Shown here in pieces: positions 1 through 11,584 of a stretch of DNA of 64,000 bases (its first letter is position 1; every line of letters begins with the position of its first letter). Position numbers and translations under genes: made by a program. The stretch spans positions 1,798,001-1,862,000 of the forward strand of contig JAOVFP010000021.1 of NCBI GenBank assembly GCA_025738555.1, in the 5' to 3' direction. The notes beneath the pieces were generated by a model. The model was not told where the DNA came from and searched no databases. It saw only the letters and a program-made list of their open reading frames with translations. This stretch comes from Cyathus striatus. Lineage: Eukaryota; Basidiomycota; Agaricomycetes; Agaricales; Nidulariaceae.

Positions 1-593
1 TTTTCGGCCTCGTGCTTCAAGGTGCTGATCATGAGTTTTGAAGCTAGAGGGCTGTGATGGCGGCCAACTTGTTGTTCCTATTACAATTAGTTGGCCATCT
101 TTACAGGCCTCTTGAACTGATTTCTGTCGTCTCGAACGTTCGAATTTTTTCTTGGTATTTCGTTTTATGGCTGTGACTTGTCCCGGTAAGGAATTCCACT
201 AACTGACAACTGTTATTCTGTACGTATTTTTGAGCTATTGTATGATACCGGTCGAGGCATGTTTTTGTAAGTACAGCTCTCTTGTAGTAGGGTTAGCGCT
301 ATTTATTCATCGACATGAACGAATGAAAATGTTACCTTTTATTCCGAGTTTTTCTGATTATTTCAACGATAAGGACTGAGGAGTAATCTCAATCTTTTAC
401 ACCACGAAGTATTGAAGTTAAAACGTAAGAATAGCCAATATCCTCTAGCTCAAGGTACCGTTATACACATCTTGGGAAGGAGTTTCTATTAGTACCCACT
501 CTCCGCCTTGTCCTCCGTCTACCGCCAACCCGATACGTGTATCTGCACACCATAGTTAGCATTGAAGTAAATTTTTACAAACAAAAAATTTAG
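1..593. other. gene-free stretch
   Basis: I see no supportable gene here. The sequence is AT-rich with stops in all frames and no recognisable repeat or RNA gene. Confidence 0.5.
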
Positions 594-911
594 CTAACCA
601 CTAAAATCTGTTACTTCTCCCAATTTTTCTCCATATATGTCATTCCGTATACTTTCAATTTCTCCAAGAAGAGAGGGTGCGAGATCCTCCAAGTGAACGA
701 TCCCAGCGCGTTCGTCCAAGTCATCGATGGTAAATATTTCGTGGATGGCTCGCGATATGTTCACGATGTCGTCATCATGGACAAGGCTTGCTGGTCCATA
801 CGAAAGCCAGGTATCTTTCCAGTCATCAACCCACACCTTCCACCGCCATGCCTGGAGCCGCTTTGCAATCTCCTCAGTTTGTAAGTCTGTTGGGGCAACG
901 ATTGGTTTCAT
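594..911 (-). CDS. hypothetical small protein, 105 aa
   Basis: This is a single open frame of 105 codons read leftward, starting with an ATG at 911. It is acidic and rich in Asp, Glu and Ile (for example TIDDLDERAGIVHLEDLAP near residues 61-79), with an early Trp-rich patch (WRWKVWVDDW near residues 22-31). There is no signal peptide, membrane segment or domain I recognise. A pyrimidine-rich leader with a TATA-like stretch lies about 60-80 nt upstream, which fits a short 5' UTR. It could be a real orphan gene, a last exon, or chance. No neighbour gives a functional hint. Confidence 0.35.
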   Translation of the reverse strand: MKPIVAPTDLQTEEIAKRLQAWRWKVWVDDWKDTWLSYGPASLVHDDDIVNISRAIHEIFTIDDLDERAGIVHLEDLAPSLLGEIESIRNDIYGEKLGEVTDFSG

Positions 912-2155
912 TGAATTTGTTGAAGAGTTGGAATTGTAAGCCGTCTGATAGATACTATCTGGGAGATATAGTTAGAGACACAAATAAACTATTCTCGTTC
1001 GAGATTTAGAATCAATCAATTCAGAATCAAAGTTTCGATTTTTGTCGCTAGGCATGAAGTCCGGTAGCATCATGTGATCATGCAATGTTGATGTCCGTGC
1101 GGCAGGTCCCGCGGCCCCGGTCGAAGTCGGAGATGACGGCGACGACGAGAACGACGGGTTGCAACTTGAACTTGTTATCTTCAAACTACGACTCTGAACT
1201 CTCGTATATGTGCTTTCGTCCCATAAAGATTGGTGTAGCATCCAGCCTCCGCATACTTTTGTCTCCTGGAGTTCAGAGTCGACGTCTCAGAGCTGTCATA
1301 AGCCTCAGGGCTTTTTCTACGGTGCGTAACAAATCGACTACTGCCTCTATATACACTGAACACGACCAATTAGAGGAATGAAATACAGGCCTGAATAGGA
1401 CGCACACGCGCCCATAGCTGCTCCAGATGCAAACAAGTTGCAACCACGGCTCTAGCTGGATTTTCGTCCAGTAGACTCACACGCATTGTCCTTGGATCGT
1501 TCAAGAATGAAGCAGAACTCCCCTCTGGACTCTCATTGGATGTTTCGTGATAAGCATTACAGTAAGACATATGGGCATACATTGAACAGTGCCGTCGCCT
1601 TCATTGAAGACGTGGAAGCTCTCACGTCTGTCTTTACTCCTGGGAACCACTACCATCGGGAAGACGGTGCCCATCTGCCGGAACCTGTATACGCAACAGG
1701 GGCATATGTGCAGACGACCTCATTATGCGGCGGCATAGCTAAATTTGCCCCCTCGCCTTCGCACATCCTGTACCGGATCGCTGGAATAACGACCATCCCG
1801 GCGGGACAGCATCTCCATTATCCCGTAGATCTCAAAGTGTACACCACGAAATGTCGCATAATATTCCACAGGCATCGGTTGTAGCTGTTCGAGCTCGTCT
1901 GTGGAGCAATCTAGTTTCCAAACCCGAGCGTCATGCAACACGAAAGTGAATTAGCATCGTTACGCCCCAGCTTCCCACTATGAACAGCATCTCGTCCGGC
2001 ACACTCCCATTCTCCCATTCTCCTTGCTTCCGCTGCTTTATCCGGTATCACATTCTGGACTCCCGGTCCCGGTGGGAGCATCCCTCACGCTCCTGAAACC
2101 ACATATCATTCCGCGCTCCACCTACCCTCTTCTCTCCATTCGTCCCCCTTTCGCC
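912..2155. other. unresolved region, possible degraded gene
   Basis: Several medium open frames overlap on both strands (1486-1884 plus; 1723-1941 and 1370-1582 minus). The minus-strand frames have a somewhat protein-like composition (start near MPVEYYATFRGVHFEIYG), but I could not join them with splice sites into one model and recognise no family. The plus-strand frame directly covers them, so at most one strand is real. The last 150 nt are the pyrimidine-rich leader of the oxidoreductase that follows. Confidence 0.3.
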
Positions 2156-3513
2156 ATGTCCAAACCAAAAGTACGCGAGACTGTCATTGTTGTAGGCGGT
2201 GGTGGTGCTGGTGCACCTACCGTCCGCGAGCTTTCAGCAAGACTCGACCCGGACAGGTTCGACCTTATCCTGATCACAGCCCGCCCATTCTACATACATC
2301 TGCCTGCCTGCATAAGAATGGCAGTTACTGCCGAGGGGAGACTCGAGAACCGCGCTTTGATGCCCTACGACCAGAACTTCGTCAAGGGGAACGGGAAGCT
2401 CGTGATTGGGAAGGTGGTGTCTATCTCTCGCTCGGAGAATGAGGATAAACCTGGCGGATATGTGACGCTCGAGAATGGGGAGAAGATTGATTATTCGGTT
2501 TTGGTGCTTACGCCGGGGAGTATTTGGGAGGGACCATTGAGTTTCCCGGATAAGAAGCCTGACGTGTTGAAGTGGTTGGCGGACTGGAGGAAGAAGTTTG
2601 AGGATGCGCAAGAGATATTGTTGGTTGGTGGTGGTGCGATTGGTATTGGTATGTCTTTTGAGTTGGGATTCGATGCTGTTGCTGACGCACATTGTGCAGA
2701 GTACGCTGGTGAAATTAAAGATATCTGGCCGGTGAGTGTCACATGTTGTTATGTGTACAGAACAACACAACTTACGCTCGTTCCCTCTAGCATAAAAAAG
2801 TGACTATCGTACATGGCGACAAGTTGCTTCTCAACAAAGCTTATCCACGCAGCTGGAGGCGAACACTAACCAAGCGTGTCCGTAAGATGGGTGTCGAAGT
2901 CATCCTTGACGACTTTGTCGACACCTTGGAGCCAGTTGACGGAGTCATCACCACCCGCAGCGGGCACGTCATAACGACCGACTTCGTGGTAAGTCAACTG
3001 TCCCCGCGTTTCTCATGCCCGAATACCAGAGTAACATATGCCATCATTAGGTACCGTGTCGCGGCGGACGTCCCAACACGGAGTTCATTGAAAGTCTAGG
3101 CCCAGGCGCAGTGGTAGAAGGAAGCAGAGTAAAGATCACACCCACGTTACAGTTGTTCAAGTACCCCCGTGTCTTCGCAGGTGGCGACGTGATCGACTGG
3201 TATGAACAAAAGCAGGTGGCAAAGTACTACACGCATGCTAGTATCATCGCTAGAAACGTCGTTGCGCTTCTAGATAAGAAGCACCCTCCTGCTATATACA
3301 CCGGGAAGTACGAGGTTATGGTTCTTACCATGGGGAAGGTATGCTTGTATCATGTTGAATGCGGATTCTTCCTGACGATACCATGCGTAGAATGGAGGTG
3401 CGAGTTACTTCGAGGCTTTATGGGGCCTTCGATTCGGTGACTGGTTTAGTACCGTTGTAAAATCAAGAGGCCTGTTTGTTGGCATGGCGCGGGCGAAGAT
3501 GGGATTACATTGA
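2156..3513 (+). CDS. AIF/AMID-like FAD-dependent NAD(P)H oxidoreductase
   Basis: Five exons (2156-2648, 2700-2731, 2791-2988, 3051-3338, 3391-3513) give 377 residues. The N-terminus carries a Rossmann FAD-binding loop (VIVVGGGGAGAPTVREL). A second dinucleotide fold begins near residue 158 (LLVGGGAIGIEYAGEI), interrupted by the first intron exactly after the glycine loop. Near the C-terminus lies the flavin-contact motif VFAGGDVIDW. This order (FAD fold, NAD(P)H fold, GGD motif) is that of pyridine-nucleotide-disulphide oxidoreductase class II enzymes related to AIF/AMID/FSP1 and NDH-2, which oxidise NAD(P)H and pass electrons to quinones or other acceptors. I see no N-terminal targeting peptide, so it may be cytosolic or membrane-peripheral. 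The start at 2156 is chosen because the Rossmann motif follows within ten residues; an upstream in-frame extension looks like leader. Substrate is not deducible. Confidence 0.88.
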
Positions 3514-3994
3514 CGTTGATCGAGGTTCAACTTCTATAGACCATTAATACCTTAACGGATCCTCGGGATTTGGTTTTTTCTTATACCATTGTAAATATAA
3601 CTGACTGCATTTCATCTTCTCCTGGCGTTAGGAAGGATCTTGTCTGGTAAAGCAGGGGATATAGTTAGTGCTAAGCACTAGACCGATACCATGTACGGCG
3701 TACGGTTATTTTCGGTTTATCACGTGACGAACGAGGCTGTTCTCCGCCAACTCGAGATCTTTGCTGCTGTCTCATGCTGTGCGCATACCCGCCGCAGAAA
3801 GTTTCATATGATTCATGCGTTTGGGAATTTTGACTGCGATGAGCTGCTTCTTACGTTTCTTAGGGTGATACATACTGTGAATTATCTGTAAGAAGCTTAC
3901 AATGCGGAAGGTATCTTCTGGAATGACTTTGCAACGCCTTTGAAGGGGCTGGGTCAATCTAATGCCTGAGCACCTGACAAAAGCATCGGCAGCG
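3514..3994. other. 3' flank and intergenic
   Basis: No gene is seen. Short open frames (for example 3691-3891) lack start context, splice partners or recognisable sequence. Confidence 0.5.
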
Positions 3995-5140
3995 GCTCGG
4001 CAGGACCCTGGATTATTACGGTAAAGGTCGTTCCGAAAAACACCCCATTTTTCGAATTTCTGTCCGTCCAAGTTTTGCGACATTTTGTCCGTTTTCGGTA
4101 CGACATGGCAACTGTTCTTCAAAGTTTGTCCGGAAAATGCGGAACGACCTTCCAGAGGTCAATTTTTGTCCGAAATTTCGGAACGACCTCTAGAAATGGT
4201 ATTTTTTTCCGGACAGTCTAGTTTTTGATGGTTTTGAGGTTTTTGGGCTCTTGGGGAGCTTTGAGCATTCAATTATGGCGATTTCAAGTGTTTTAAATAC
4301 TAAACTGCTTGTCCCACAACTGAAACAATTTTCAACTTGTAAACACTTCATTTCCAATTTTAATCGCATTAAATCTGAAGTCCAACTGTTCATAAAGCTC
4401 AGAACTTGACATCGAGTCCTTGTTGCCTTGCAGTACTTTAAAACCAATTTTTGAGATAGATTTGGGATATGTAATAGCAAAAAGTTAGTACTTCGTGTAA
4501 ACTGAAGAATAATGGGATCTGAGACCCGAGCTGACAGCAGTTTTAGTAGGCATTGATGTGAATTGTGAATTATCATTCATGACGTTACTTGTAGATATGA
4601 ACTGAAACACATGAAAGCACAGACATAATTGTTACTAGTTACTAACACAGGCGGCTTCATCCTTGGACCGTGTGTGTTCTAGTGACATCTTTGAATACTG
4701 TAAGTAACGACTCCTTGTGGGTGAATAAATATGCTCTACCAATCTGAATCTTATTGTATGGCATTAACAAATAGTTAATCTTCTATGGCGACTCAACTTC
4801 AAACCTATAAGTAAATATAAGTAACCACGCGCACACATCCAGTTGAACCAACGATACGTTGAACGGCAGTCTAAAGGGCTTTAAATTTGGCAGTGCCCAC
4901 CTAAAAAAACAGTCAGAGAAAAAATATGGTAGATGGGCCTGCGATTCTGTACTGTCTGATTGTCAAGGTTGAGTCTTCCTCGACGCAGTCTGCACTCCGA
5001 AATAAACATACAATATAGTCTTCGATGTCATGAAGGCTTTATTCCATACTTAATGGGCAGTTAAACCTCAGCTATAAGACCTATAGGTGGGGCTCATGCA
5101 TGATTCTCAAGCGATGTTGATTTCATGGCCGTGCTAAGTA

Positions 5141-5629
5141 CTGTTATTTACCGGCCGGTTGTACACCAAATCTTATATTTGTTATAAAATTACTGAAAAT
5201 ATATTACAAGCTTAAATAAGTTGATAGACACAAAGTGTAAAGTGTAAACAATTTATTTCTTGACTCTTATGGCATTCAGACATATTTTGAAAGAGTAACT
5301 TATGTTTTACTGATTTTGATGCGCAATCCGGCATCACCACCCGGTTGTACAGCGTTACAATTCTGTGATCAATCTAAGCGATGTCGCGTGACAGAGCTAT
5401 ACATAATGCCGACTAGCGTTGTTCGGGACCATCAAAATTCGAAAAAACATACCAAATCTAACATTGCAGCAGAACCACATATCCTAATGCAGACCTAAAT
5501 GGATGATGCAATAGAACAGACTTATAGCTACATATGTATCCAATATTTATAAATTTTAATGTAATGTTAGCGGAGAAATGTGCTACTGTACAAGTGGCTA
5601 ATGGTGTACAACCGGCCGGTAAATAACAG
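5141..5629. mobile_element. TA-flanked MITE (Tc1/mariner-like), nested
   Basis: The first and last 28 bp are perfect inverted repeats (beginning CTGTTATTTACCGGCCGGTT), and the element is bounded by TA on both sides (5139-5140 and 5630-5631). TA target duplications and a short AT-rich interior of 489 bp without a transposase are the marks of a Stowaway-like MITE. It sits inside the larger 4001-6466 transposon and therefore inserted later. Confidence 0.85.
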
Positions 5630-6064
5630 TATCGTATAGTTGTCCTCTCTAGCCATCAGAGTGGGAACAGCAGGTACTTAGCAGTACACTTTGAAGGCTT
5701 CAATTTAGCAGGCGTAAGGCCAACGTAAAACATCCATACCTTGGCTAGTGGTCCTTTTCCAATGTATAAGTAATAATACTATTAGATTCCTTTCTCTCCG
5801 TAATATTTACCAGTAAGGAGTGCATCTCAACAGCCTGACTTATAAGTTGTTCAACTGCAAAGTGATGGTCTACCTGCCTTTATCTGCTTGCTCCCAGTAT
5901 GTTTTCCTTGTTGGTCCTGTCCCAATAGCTATATCGTTAGGTAGGATTTCGCTCAATACAGTGCGACATTCTCGTATGAGCTTTTCCCGGCAAAATCGGT
6001 TGTGCGGGCAACCGAAATTACAGTATGTTCATCACTACGTTTGCTACTTAGCCAGTAGCCACTA

Positions 6065-6208
6065 GCCGTACTCAATTCTCAAATTTCTGGCGTCAAAAAA
6101 AAGGAACCAAGTGTAAGCGAGCTTTTCAACCAATGGATGCCTCTCGCTTACACTCGCTTACATTTGGTTCCTTTTTTTGAGGCCAGAAATTTAAGAATTG
6201 AGTACGGC
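6065..6208. mobile_element. 144-bp palindromic MITE, TA-flanked, nested
   Basis: The left arm (starting GCCGTACTCAATTCT) and right arm (ending AGAATTGAGTACGGC) fold almost completely on each other, leaving a loop of about 25 nt. TA dinucleotides flank it at 6063-6064 and 6209-6210. This is a hairpin-type mariner MITE and the second insertion inside the 4001-6466 element. Confidence 0.8.
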
Positions 6209-6472
6209 TACTAGCCTTACTTATACATAGATTTGGATCATAAATGTTTAAACTCTAACCTTTACATAAGACCCTTGGCGCTCATCGGCGTCCGTCTGGC
6301 TGGAACGACCTGCACGGCATGGGTTGATCACTGTCCGTACTTTTGGAACGTCCTTTTCGTCCCAAGGCCTCGAATTTGTCCGGTTTTGGAACGACATAAG
6401 GGCCAAAATTCCCAAAATTTTGTCCGCTTCGCGGAACGACCTTTACCGTAATAATCCAGGGTCCTGGCTCGG

Positions 6473-7408
6473 CCTGCCCCACGTCATAAGACTGCTGAGC
6501 GCTGAGCGATTGTGATATAAATTAAAGCCATGCATTACATATCTCCCGCCCAGATACTTATAAGCCGGTGTCCGCTCTTCTGTGCTGATACTTACATACC
6601 ACCTCGAATCATTTAGCACGTGCCGAGCTGTTCTCTACCCCGCACATAGCCTGTGAGCTCGATATCTATCTTTCGTATCGACTTCATTGGCTGACGCTAT
6701 GCTTACAGATACCAAATGTTTTACCTCTCCCGCTTAGCCAAACCCAACTCACTTCGTGGGTCGACACAACAATCGTCAGCAGTTGCTGGAGCATCTTCGA
6801 ATGCATCTGTTAACAACACACCTTCACTTGAGCGGGTTGCGACTACAGAGGGGACCGTCTCACATACCGTTCGCCATTCGCGTCGATCATCTACTGATCG
6901 GCTTGATGTTTGTTCCACTGAAGGTGAGCAGCACTTTGTCGTTTGCTTCCCGCATAACTGACTGTATATACCTGTTCGTAGGAGGCTTCTTAATGTTCGC
7001 CTCGTTCTCATGAGTGCTTCACCACTTCCATCTATCCCGGACGTTTTAATTTATTCAAGTTGTTGTATTTCGGTGAAGTTACCCAACCAAGTTCTCATTG
7101 TACTACTTGTGTATTTGTCAAGTATTCATGTACATGTACCATTATAACGTTCCACATCACAACAAGTATTTATAAATGTATGTCATCATATTGTGGACCG
7201 ATTTCGATTGCATAAGAAGTAACCAGATCATTTAGTCGGAAGACTTCACTTTCACTAGAATGATGGTCACTCTAACACGGCATCAATTACAGTAAACAAT
7301 TGAAGAAATGGAATGAATGAAGTATGATGCATTCAGATGATTTCTGACTCCCCTTACTTAAATACCAAGCAGCCGCGTCATCTCACCTCCAATCCCCACT
7401 ACGTTAGA
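6473..7408. other. intergenic, no gene supported
   Basis: An open frame at 6716-6961 is Ser/Thr-rich but overlaps comparable frames on both strands and has no homology I can recognise. From 7030 onward the sequence is AT-rich and serves as the promoter region of the next gene. Confidence 0.4.
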
Positions 7409-8101
7409 ATGGACCTCTCTTCCCAAGACCGGGCTTTCGACAACTTCCTCTTCTACCTCGACTCCCTGAAGCAAACCACGAACAAGTACGAGGTAGCTCA
7501 GGCTCAAGAACAAGAAACCGAAAAAGACTGCACAGTAATAAATAAAAGCAGTATCTTAAAAATAGACGAAGAAACATACGATGCGGCTGTATCCCTCTGG
7601 AAAGATGACAAAGTTTCTCGACGTCCTATGCATAATCATTCGGGGAAGGCAGAAGCGGCGTTCCATTCTGATTGTCGCGCGTTTATTGAGAAGTACAAGA
7701 AACACGATGACATTACTGGGTATTTTACTCCTTTCCATCGAAGGCCATTGACTAACAAAATGCAAGTCATCTAATGGTAACATTCGCTGCGTCCGCTGGT
7801 ATACAAGCTCTCCTGCAAAAATGTGAGTCGGAATTGCGTCTCTTTTACCAGTATTCTATACTGACCTTTCAAAGGCTCGCCAGGGATACTAGCTAATTCC
7901 AGCGGTATCCTATTTTGTAACCCGGATCCCACTGGTGGTATACATATCCCTACGCGGTCGAGAAAATCGGAGTTGGAGGATGAAGAACTTGAACGTAGAT
8001 TTCTCGCACTAATGTCGTCTCAAAATAGACCTCAAAAGCCCTCTCCAACCAACCCACCATCTGGTGATAGCAAACCTACCACCCCGTCTGTGTATCAGTA
8101 A
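7409..8101 (+). CDS. unknown protein, paralogue of the N-terminal domain at 35.7 kb
   Basis: Three exons (7409-7719, 7767-7822, 7875-8101) give 197 residues. Residues 1-125 match the N-terminal part of the 369-aa protein encoded at 34540-35696. Shared features are FLFYLDSLKQTTNKYE, an ETYDAAVSLWK motif, an AAFHS segment, HDDIT, and then TFAASAGIQALL after a conserved intron. The conserved intron position (after HDDIT) supports both models. The C-terminus here is different: charged and Pro/Ser-rich, with SELEDEELERRF followed by a Pro-rich tail. There is no signal peptide. The function is unknown; the shared N-terminal module with unrelated tails suggests a small lineage family formed by duplication. 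An ATG-less in-frame extension upstream was not used. Confidence 0.65.
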
Positions 8102-8479
8102 TACAGCTACTCCGGCAATTTGCGGAAATGGCCGAATGGAAGACTGCGAATGAGGAATGGTGCCTTGAAGGACTGCTCGATAGGGAGAGAACGAGGAAGA
8201 AGAAGAGTTCATAATAATAAGAGCCAACTCTAGGTATTTGATATGGGTTTGAACTTTTAGTAAGACTCCAAGATCTGTTACCGCAGCCGGTGTTCGAGCT
8301 AATTGACTTTGACTTGAGCGTGTGTGTTTTTCTGTGTGGAGAACCAGAAATTGAATATTAAAATATTAATTAGCAACAGAGATAAACATGAAAGAGAACC
8401 GTGCGGGTAAGTAATCAGTATTAGATTTACTTACATTGTTACATAATTACACTTGGATTTCGGAGATTGAAAACTCGGT

Positions 8480-8636
8480 AGTTGCCATGACCCATAGTAT
8501 ATATTTGTCAGCTATTTGACTCATACCTTCTGAAACAAACAACTTCAATTTTCATCTTGCCACCTGCGCCAAGCTCCTTCATTCGATGTCCCTTTGCAGA
8601 TTTGTTCTCTAGTTGTACAAAAAATGAACCTAATGA
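8480..8636 (+). repeat. segmental duplication copy A, left piece
   Basis: This 157-bp piece (GGTAGTTGCCATGACCCATA onward) matches 20581-20740 in the same orientation. In copy B the match runs straight on into sequence that in copy A is found only after 10588. The intervening 1.95 kb with the CP1 gene therefore interrupts the duplicated block here. Confidence 0.8.
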
Positions 8637-9790
8637 AATAATTAGTTTTATTTGTCGTCGTCACGTTTTTTTGCAAGTTCTTATTTCGATTTCATTCTAC
8701 GACTGATCAACGAAGTTGATACATTTCAAATACTGGTTCTACTTGCTTACTAGCCTCCATGTCTTTGGTCAAGCTGTAGCAGTTGCTTGAACTCGAAGGT
8801 GAGCCTTTTAAGCACTACTTCTTCAGATTTCATGATCAATCCAACTGACCTAGGTATCCTATGCTTTCCGCAATGATCGGCCCCAGATGTTTTCTCGTGG
8901 CCCGAAGTAAGTACGGCAAGTGTTCGGTATGAAGACATGTAAGCTGAACATTCCGAATTTGGAATGTTTCTATTTATGCTCTACATCTTTGGCGTCACAT
9001 TAAATAACATAGTTATGCAGCTTTCTCTTCAATCATGAAAGTTTTACAACTTCTTATATGATGAATTATTGATCCTACTGGATTGATTCTACAGACTGAG
9101 ACAAAGCCAGACTACGGATACTTCTATAAAATGCTAATACCATCTGGAGGATATTGTATATGAACAACTTGCAAGGTTTGTTACTACTCATGTTCAATGG
9201 TTTAAATATAGTTTAACGGACCTTCATCTTTTGAGGGTGGAGGTACTCTGCCAAGGCAACGCCCAAGGGGCATTCTCATCGTTATGTTCTTCAATGCGCA
9301 GGTTTCCGCAACATATGCGGACCAGAAAGCGCCTTGACATTGACAAGAATCCAATGGTGGGAGTCCTTCCTTCCTTCATGGTTGGGGGTGAAATGTTTCT
9401 GTTATTTTATGCTATGTACGTTTCGTTCGCGAAAGTGCTTTCAAGATTCATTTGGAGGTTGCGATACACGACATTGCAACGAGCATCGGCTCGGGATTTT
9501 AGCGCACCATATTCTTTACTGCGTCCGATCATTATTGAAGTATTTTTGAAAAGCTAACCGTGGATAGTGCAAACACTTGGCTGACCGAACAGCATCGTGG
9601 TACGATCCGATACTGATGCAAACTAGATGACCTTCGGCATGAAGCACTATGTTTATTTCAGGCTGAGGTAGCGCTTTGTACCACTACAAAATTTTGGGCG
9701 GTCGGATCTAGCGTCTTCAAAGTTGATTTAGAAACTCTTGCAAACGTACGTGAAACAACCGGAAGGAGAACTGTATTGTTCCGCAGAAGT

Positions 9791-9798
9791 TATATAAA
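9791..9798 (+). promoter_or_regulatory. TATA box of cerato-platanin CP1
   Basis: TATATAAA stands about 100 nt before the start codon. The same octamer followed by CCTGGG is found at the matching place upstream of the inverted paralogue CP4 (37690-37697, minus), so the core promoter was duplicated with the gene and conserved. Confidence 0.65.
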
Positions 9799-9896
9799 CC
9801 TGGGTGTAACGCATCGATATTTAACATCTACTCTCTAAAGCCTCTAAATCGCACAGAGAATCTTACTACTTAGTAAACTTCATCCTTATAACTATC

Positions 9897-10340
9897 ATGC
9901 AGTTCACCAAACTCTCCGCTATCGTCTTCGCTTCCACTATTGTCAGTGCTGTTGCGCAGGCTGGCCCCAACCAACGTCTAGTCTACGGCGATCAGTACAA
10001 TCTCCCCACCGGACAACTCAGTAGCACCAGTTGTCCTGGTCTGGCCACTACCCACCCCAACTTCGGCTCGTTCAGAACGTTCCCATATATTGGCGGCGTT
10101 TCTTCCATCCCAAATTCGGGTGTCAACGCGCCAGCTTGTGGGTCGTGCTGGCAGCTTACGCATACTAGCAACGGACAATCCAACACCACCTATTTCACTG
10201 CTATTAATCACGCCCCATCGGATACTCCCTTCGTTATGTCTTTTACGGGGGCGTCGCAACTCACTGGCTACGATAGGTCCAGTTATCCAGCATTTGTTGG
10301 AGTTGCGGCAGCGGAGGTTGACCGCTCCTTCTGCAACTGA
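9897..10340 (+). CDS. cerato-platanin family secreted protein (CP1)
   Basis: This 147-residue protein has an N-terminal signal peptide (MQFTKLSAIVFASTIVSAVAQA). The mature part shows the cerato-platanin layout: an early LVYGDQYN strand, SSTSCPGL, FGSFRTFPYIGG, ACGSCWQLTH, and AEVDRSFC at the end. All four cysteines of the family are present (SC, AC, SC, FC). Family members are small double-psi beta-barrel proteins related to expansins; they bind chitin oligomers, act in the fungal wall and hyphal surface, and some elicit plant defence. It is one of four paralogues in the window (CP2, CP3 and CP4 are the others) and closest to CP4. A GT...CAG pair at about 10353-10378 suggests an intron in the 3' UTR, as in its relatives. 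Confidence 0.92.
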   Translation: MQFTKLSAIVFASTIVSAVAQAGPNQRLVYGDQYNLPTGQLSSTSCPGLATTHPNFGSFRTFPYIGGVSSIPNSGVNAPACGSCWQLTHTSNGQSNTTYFTAINHAPSDTPFVMSFTGASQLTGYDRSSYPAFVGVAAAEVDRSFCN

Positions 10341-10917
10341 TTTGATGCTTCGGTATTTATTTATTATGACTCCACAGGTAATTGGACACGAACTCATTCT
10401 ATTACTACACTAGGCATCATCAATAGTCATTTATGCACTTTCAAACTTCTAATACATTTTTGATCATCTTCCTTGAAATTTATTTTACATACTAGATACT
10501 ATTAGATAGGCGAGGCGCGTAGTATCCATAAGGATGTACTATTGTGAATGGGAATATTGGTCAATATATGTGCAACCTTTTTGTAGCTGATTCGGCACCG
10601 AAGCATGTACCCAATTTCAGTCCTGTCCACTTCGACATTAAATAATCCGAATCCTATATTGTTAGGCTCAAGACATAACCTAAATGGCCAGATGCTAGTA
10701 TTAGCACGTACTATATCTATTGGACTGTAATAGCTCACAGGAACTTAGAGATTGGACAATATATGTTTGTTATTCGTAATCACACCTACTAAAGATCATT
10801 CATCGACGAACAGGTTGTATATACGTTATACCTAAAGCTGGGATGAAAAATTGGTGATGCATTGTAAAGGGTACAGGATTTAGTACACGAAACAGAATAA
10901 TCCACCAAGTATTCTTC

Positions 10918-11584
10918 CTAAGCGGGACAAGTCTGATCGGCGGGCACCTGAAGAATACCCCAAGGACTTCCTCCAAAAGCTTGCTCGACGACTGCAGGAG
11001 CCCAACTACTATCATCCAAATTGATATCCTGGAATCCGCTTTCGACATTCTGATTTGATACCCAGCTTGCATCCGTAACGAACTGGTCAGAACCTCCACC
11101 CAAATAGTTAATTTTCACAGATGCAATGAGGCCTGCGGGGGAAGTGGGAACGGTGTTAGCAGCTTGAACAGCAATAACAACGCGATTCCCAAAGATGGTT
11201 TCAATGTCAGCTGGGGTAGTCCTGATGCAGAAGTACTGCGTGACCATCCAGTTGGTTCCACTTCCGACCTGTGCACCGTTTATGAAAAGGGTGTACGCAT
11301 CGTCGGCTGTTATGATGACTTCGACGGAGGTAGGGAGTTTGAGAAGGCCGGTGCTGAAATCTTTGCGGAATGCACGCTGTACAAGGGGAAGTTTATGGGT
11401 GTGCCTCTTTCTGCTTCGCTGGACCAGATCCAAGAAGCACCAGTGAAGTTCAGAGCTGCGTTAGCAGTCGCTGCGCATGTTGCAAGAAGCAACATAGTAG
11501 AAGTAAATCCTAAATGTAGTGGTTACTTTCAATACCATGAGCACGAAGAGAAATGAACTTCTTACGAGTTAGTGATGCAAACAT
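10918..11584 (-). pseudogene. frameshifted copy of secreted beta-sandwich protein
   Basis: This is the copy A counterpart of the intact gene at 21057-21727. The start (near 11584), the signal-peptide exon, the WIWSSE motif and the C-terminal half (ITADDAYTLFING, VTDASWVS, ending DQTCPA) are all present and similar. One base is missing relative to copy B close to 11390, just before the RAFRKDF motif, so the N-terminal frame stops at 11310 while the C-terminal frame is open only from the other phase. There is no splice signal that would repair it. I read it as an inactivated paralogue; a single base-call error cannot be excluded. Confidence 0.75.

Larger units (their letters stand above)
4001..6466. 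mobile_element. 2.47 kb non-autonomous DNA transposon with 35-bp perfect TIRs
   Basis: Positions 4001-4035 and 6432-6466 are perfect reverse complements (35 bp, beginning CAGGACCCTGGATTATTACG). Both ends are flanked by the same hexamer GCTCGG (3995-4000 and 6467-6472), which fits a 6-bp target-site duplication. Just inside each end are many short copies of a GTCCG...GGAACGAC type motif in both orientations (4025-4195 and 6290-6440), typical of subterminal transposase-binding repeats. No transposase frame survives, so this is a non-autonomous or deleted copy. Two smaller MITEs are nested inside it. I cannot assign a superfamily from the TIR alone. Confidence 0.85.
8637..10587 (+). repeat. cerato-platanin cassette, inverted paralogue of 37.0-38.9 kb
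   Basis: Landmarks throughout this block recur in reverse order and opposite strand near 37.0-38.9 kb: the GAACATTCCGAATTTGGAATG-type hairpin near 8945 (versus 38495), a CTCTGCCAAGGCA...GGAGCATTCTC segment near 9245 (versus 38210), the promoter around 9790 (versus 37690), and the cerato-platanin gene itself. Divergence is moderate, so this is an old duplication. Apart from the gene, no coding sequence is supported; the open frame at 9231-9557 lies within the conserved non-coding part. Confidence 0.75.

Noticed and set aside
2234..2770. 178-codon minus-strand frame
   Set aside because: It is the shadow of the FAD oxidoreductase, which has clear motifs on the plus strand.
9231..9557. 108-codon frame upstream of CP1
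   Set aside because: The corresponding part of the inverted paralogous cassette (near 38 kb) does not keep an open frame, so the conservation is not at protein level.
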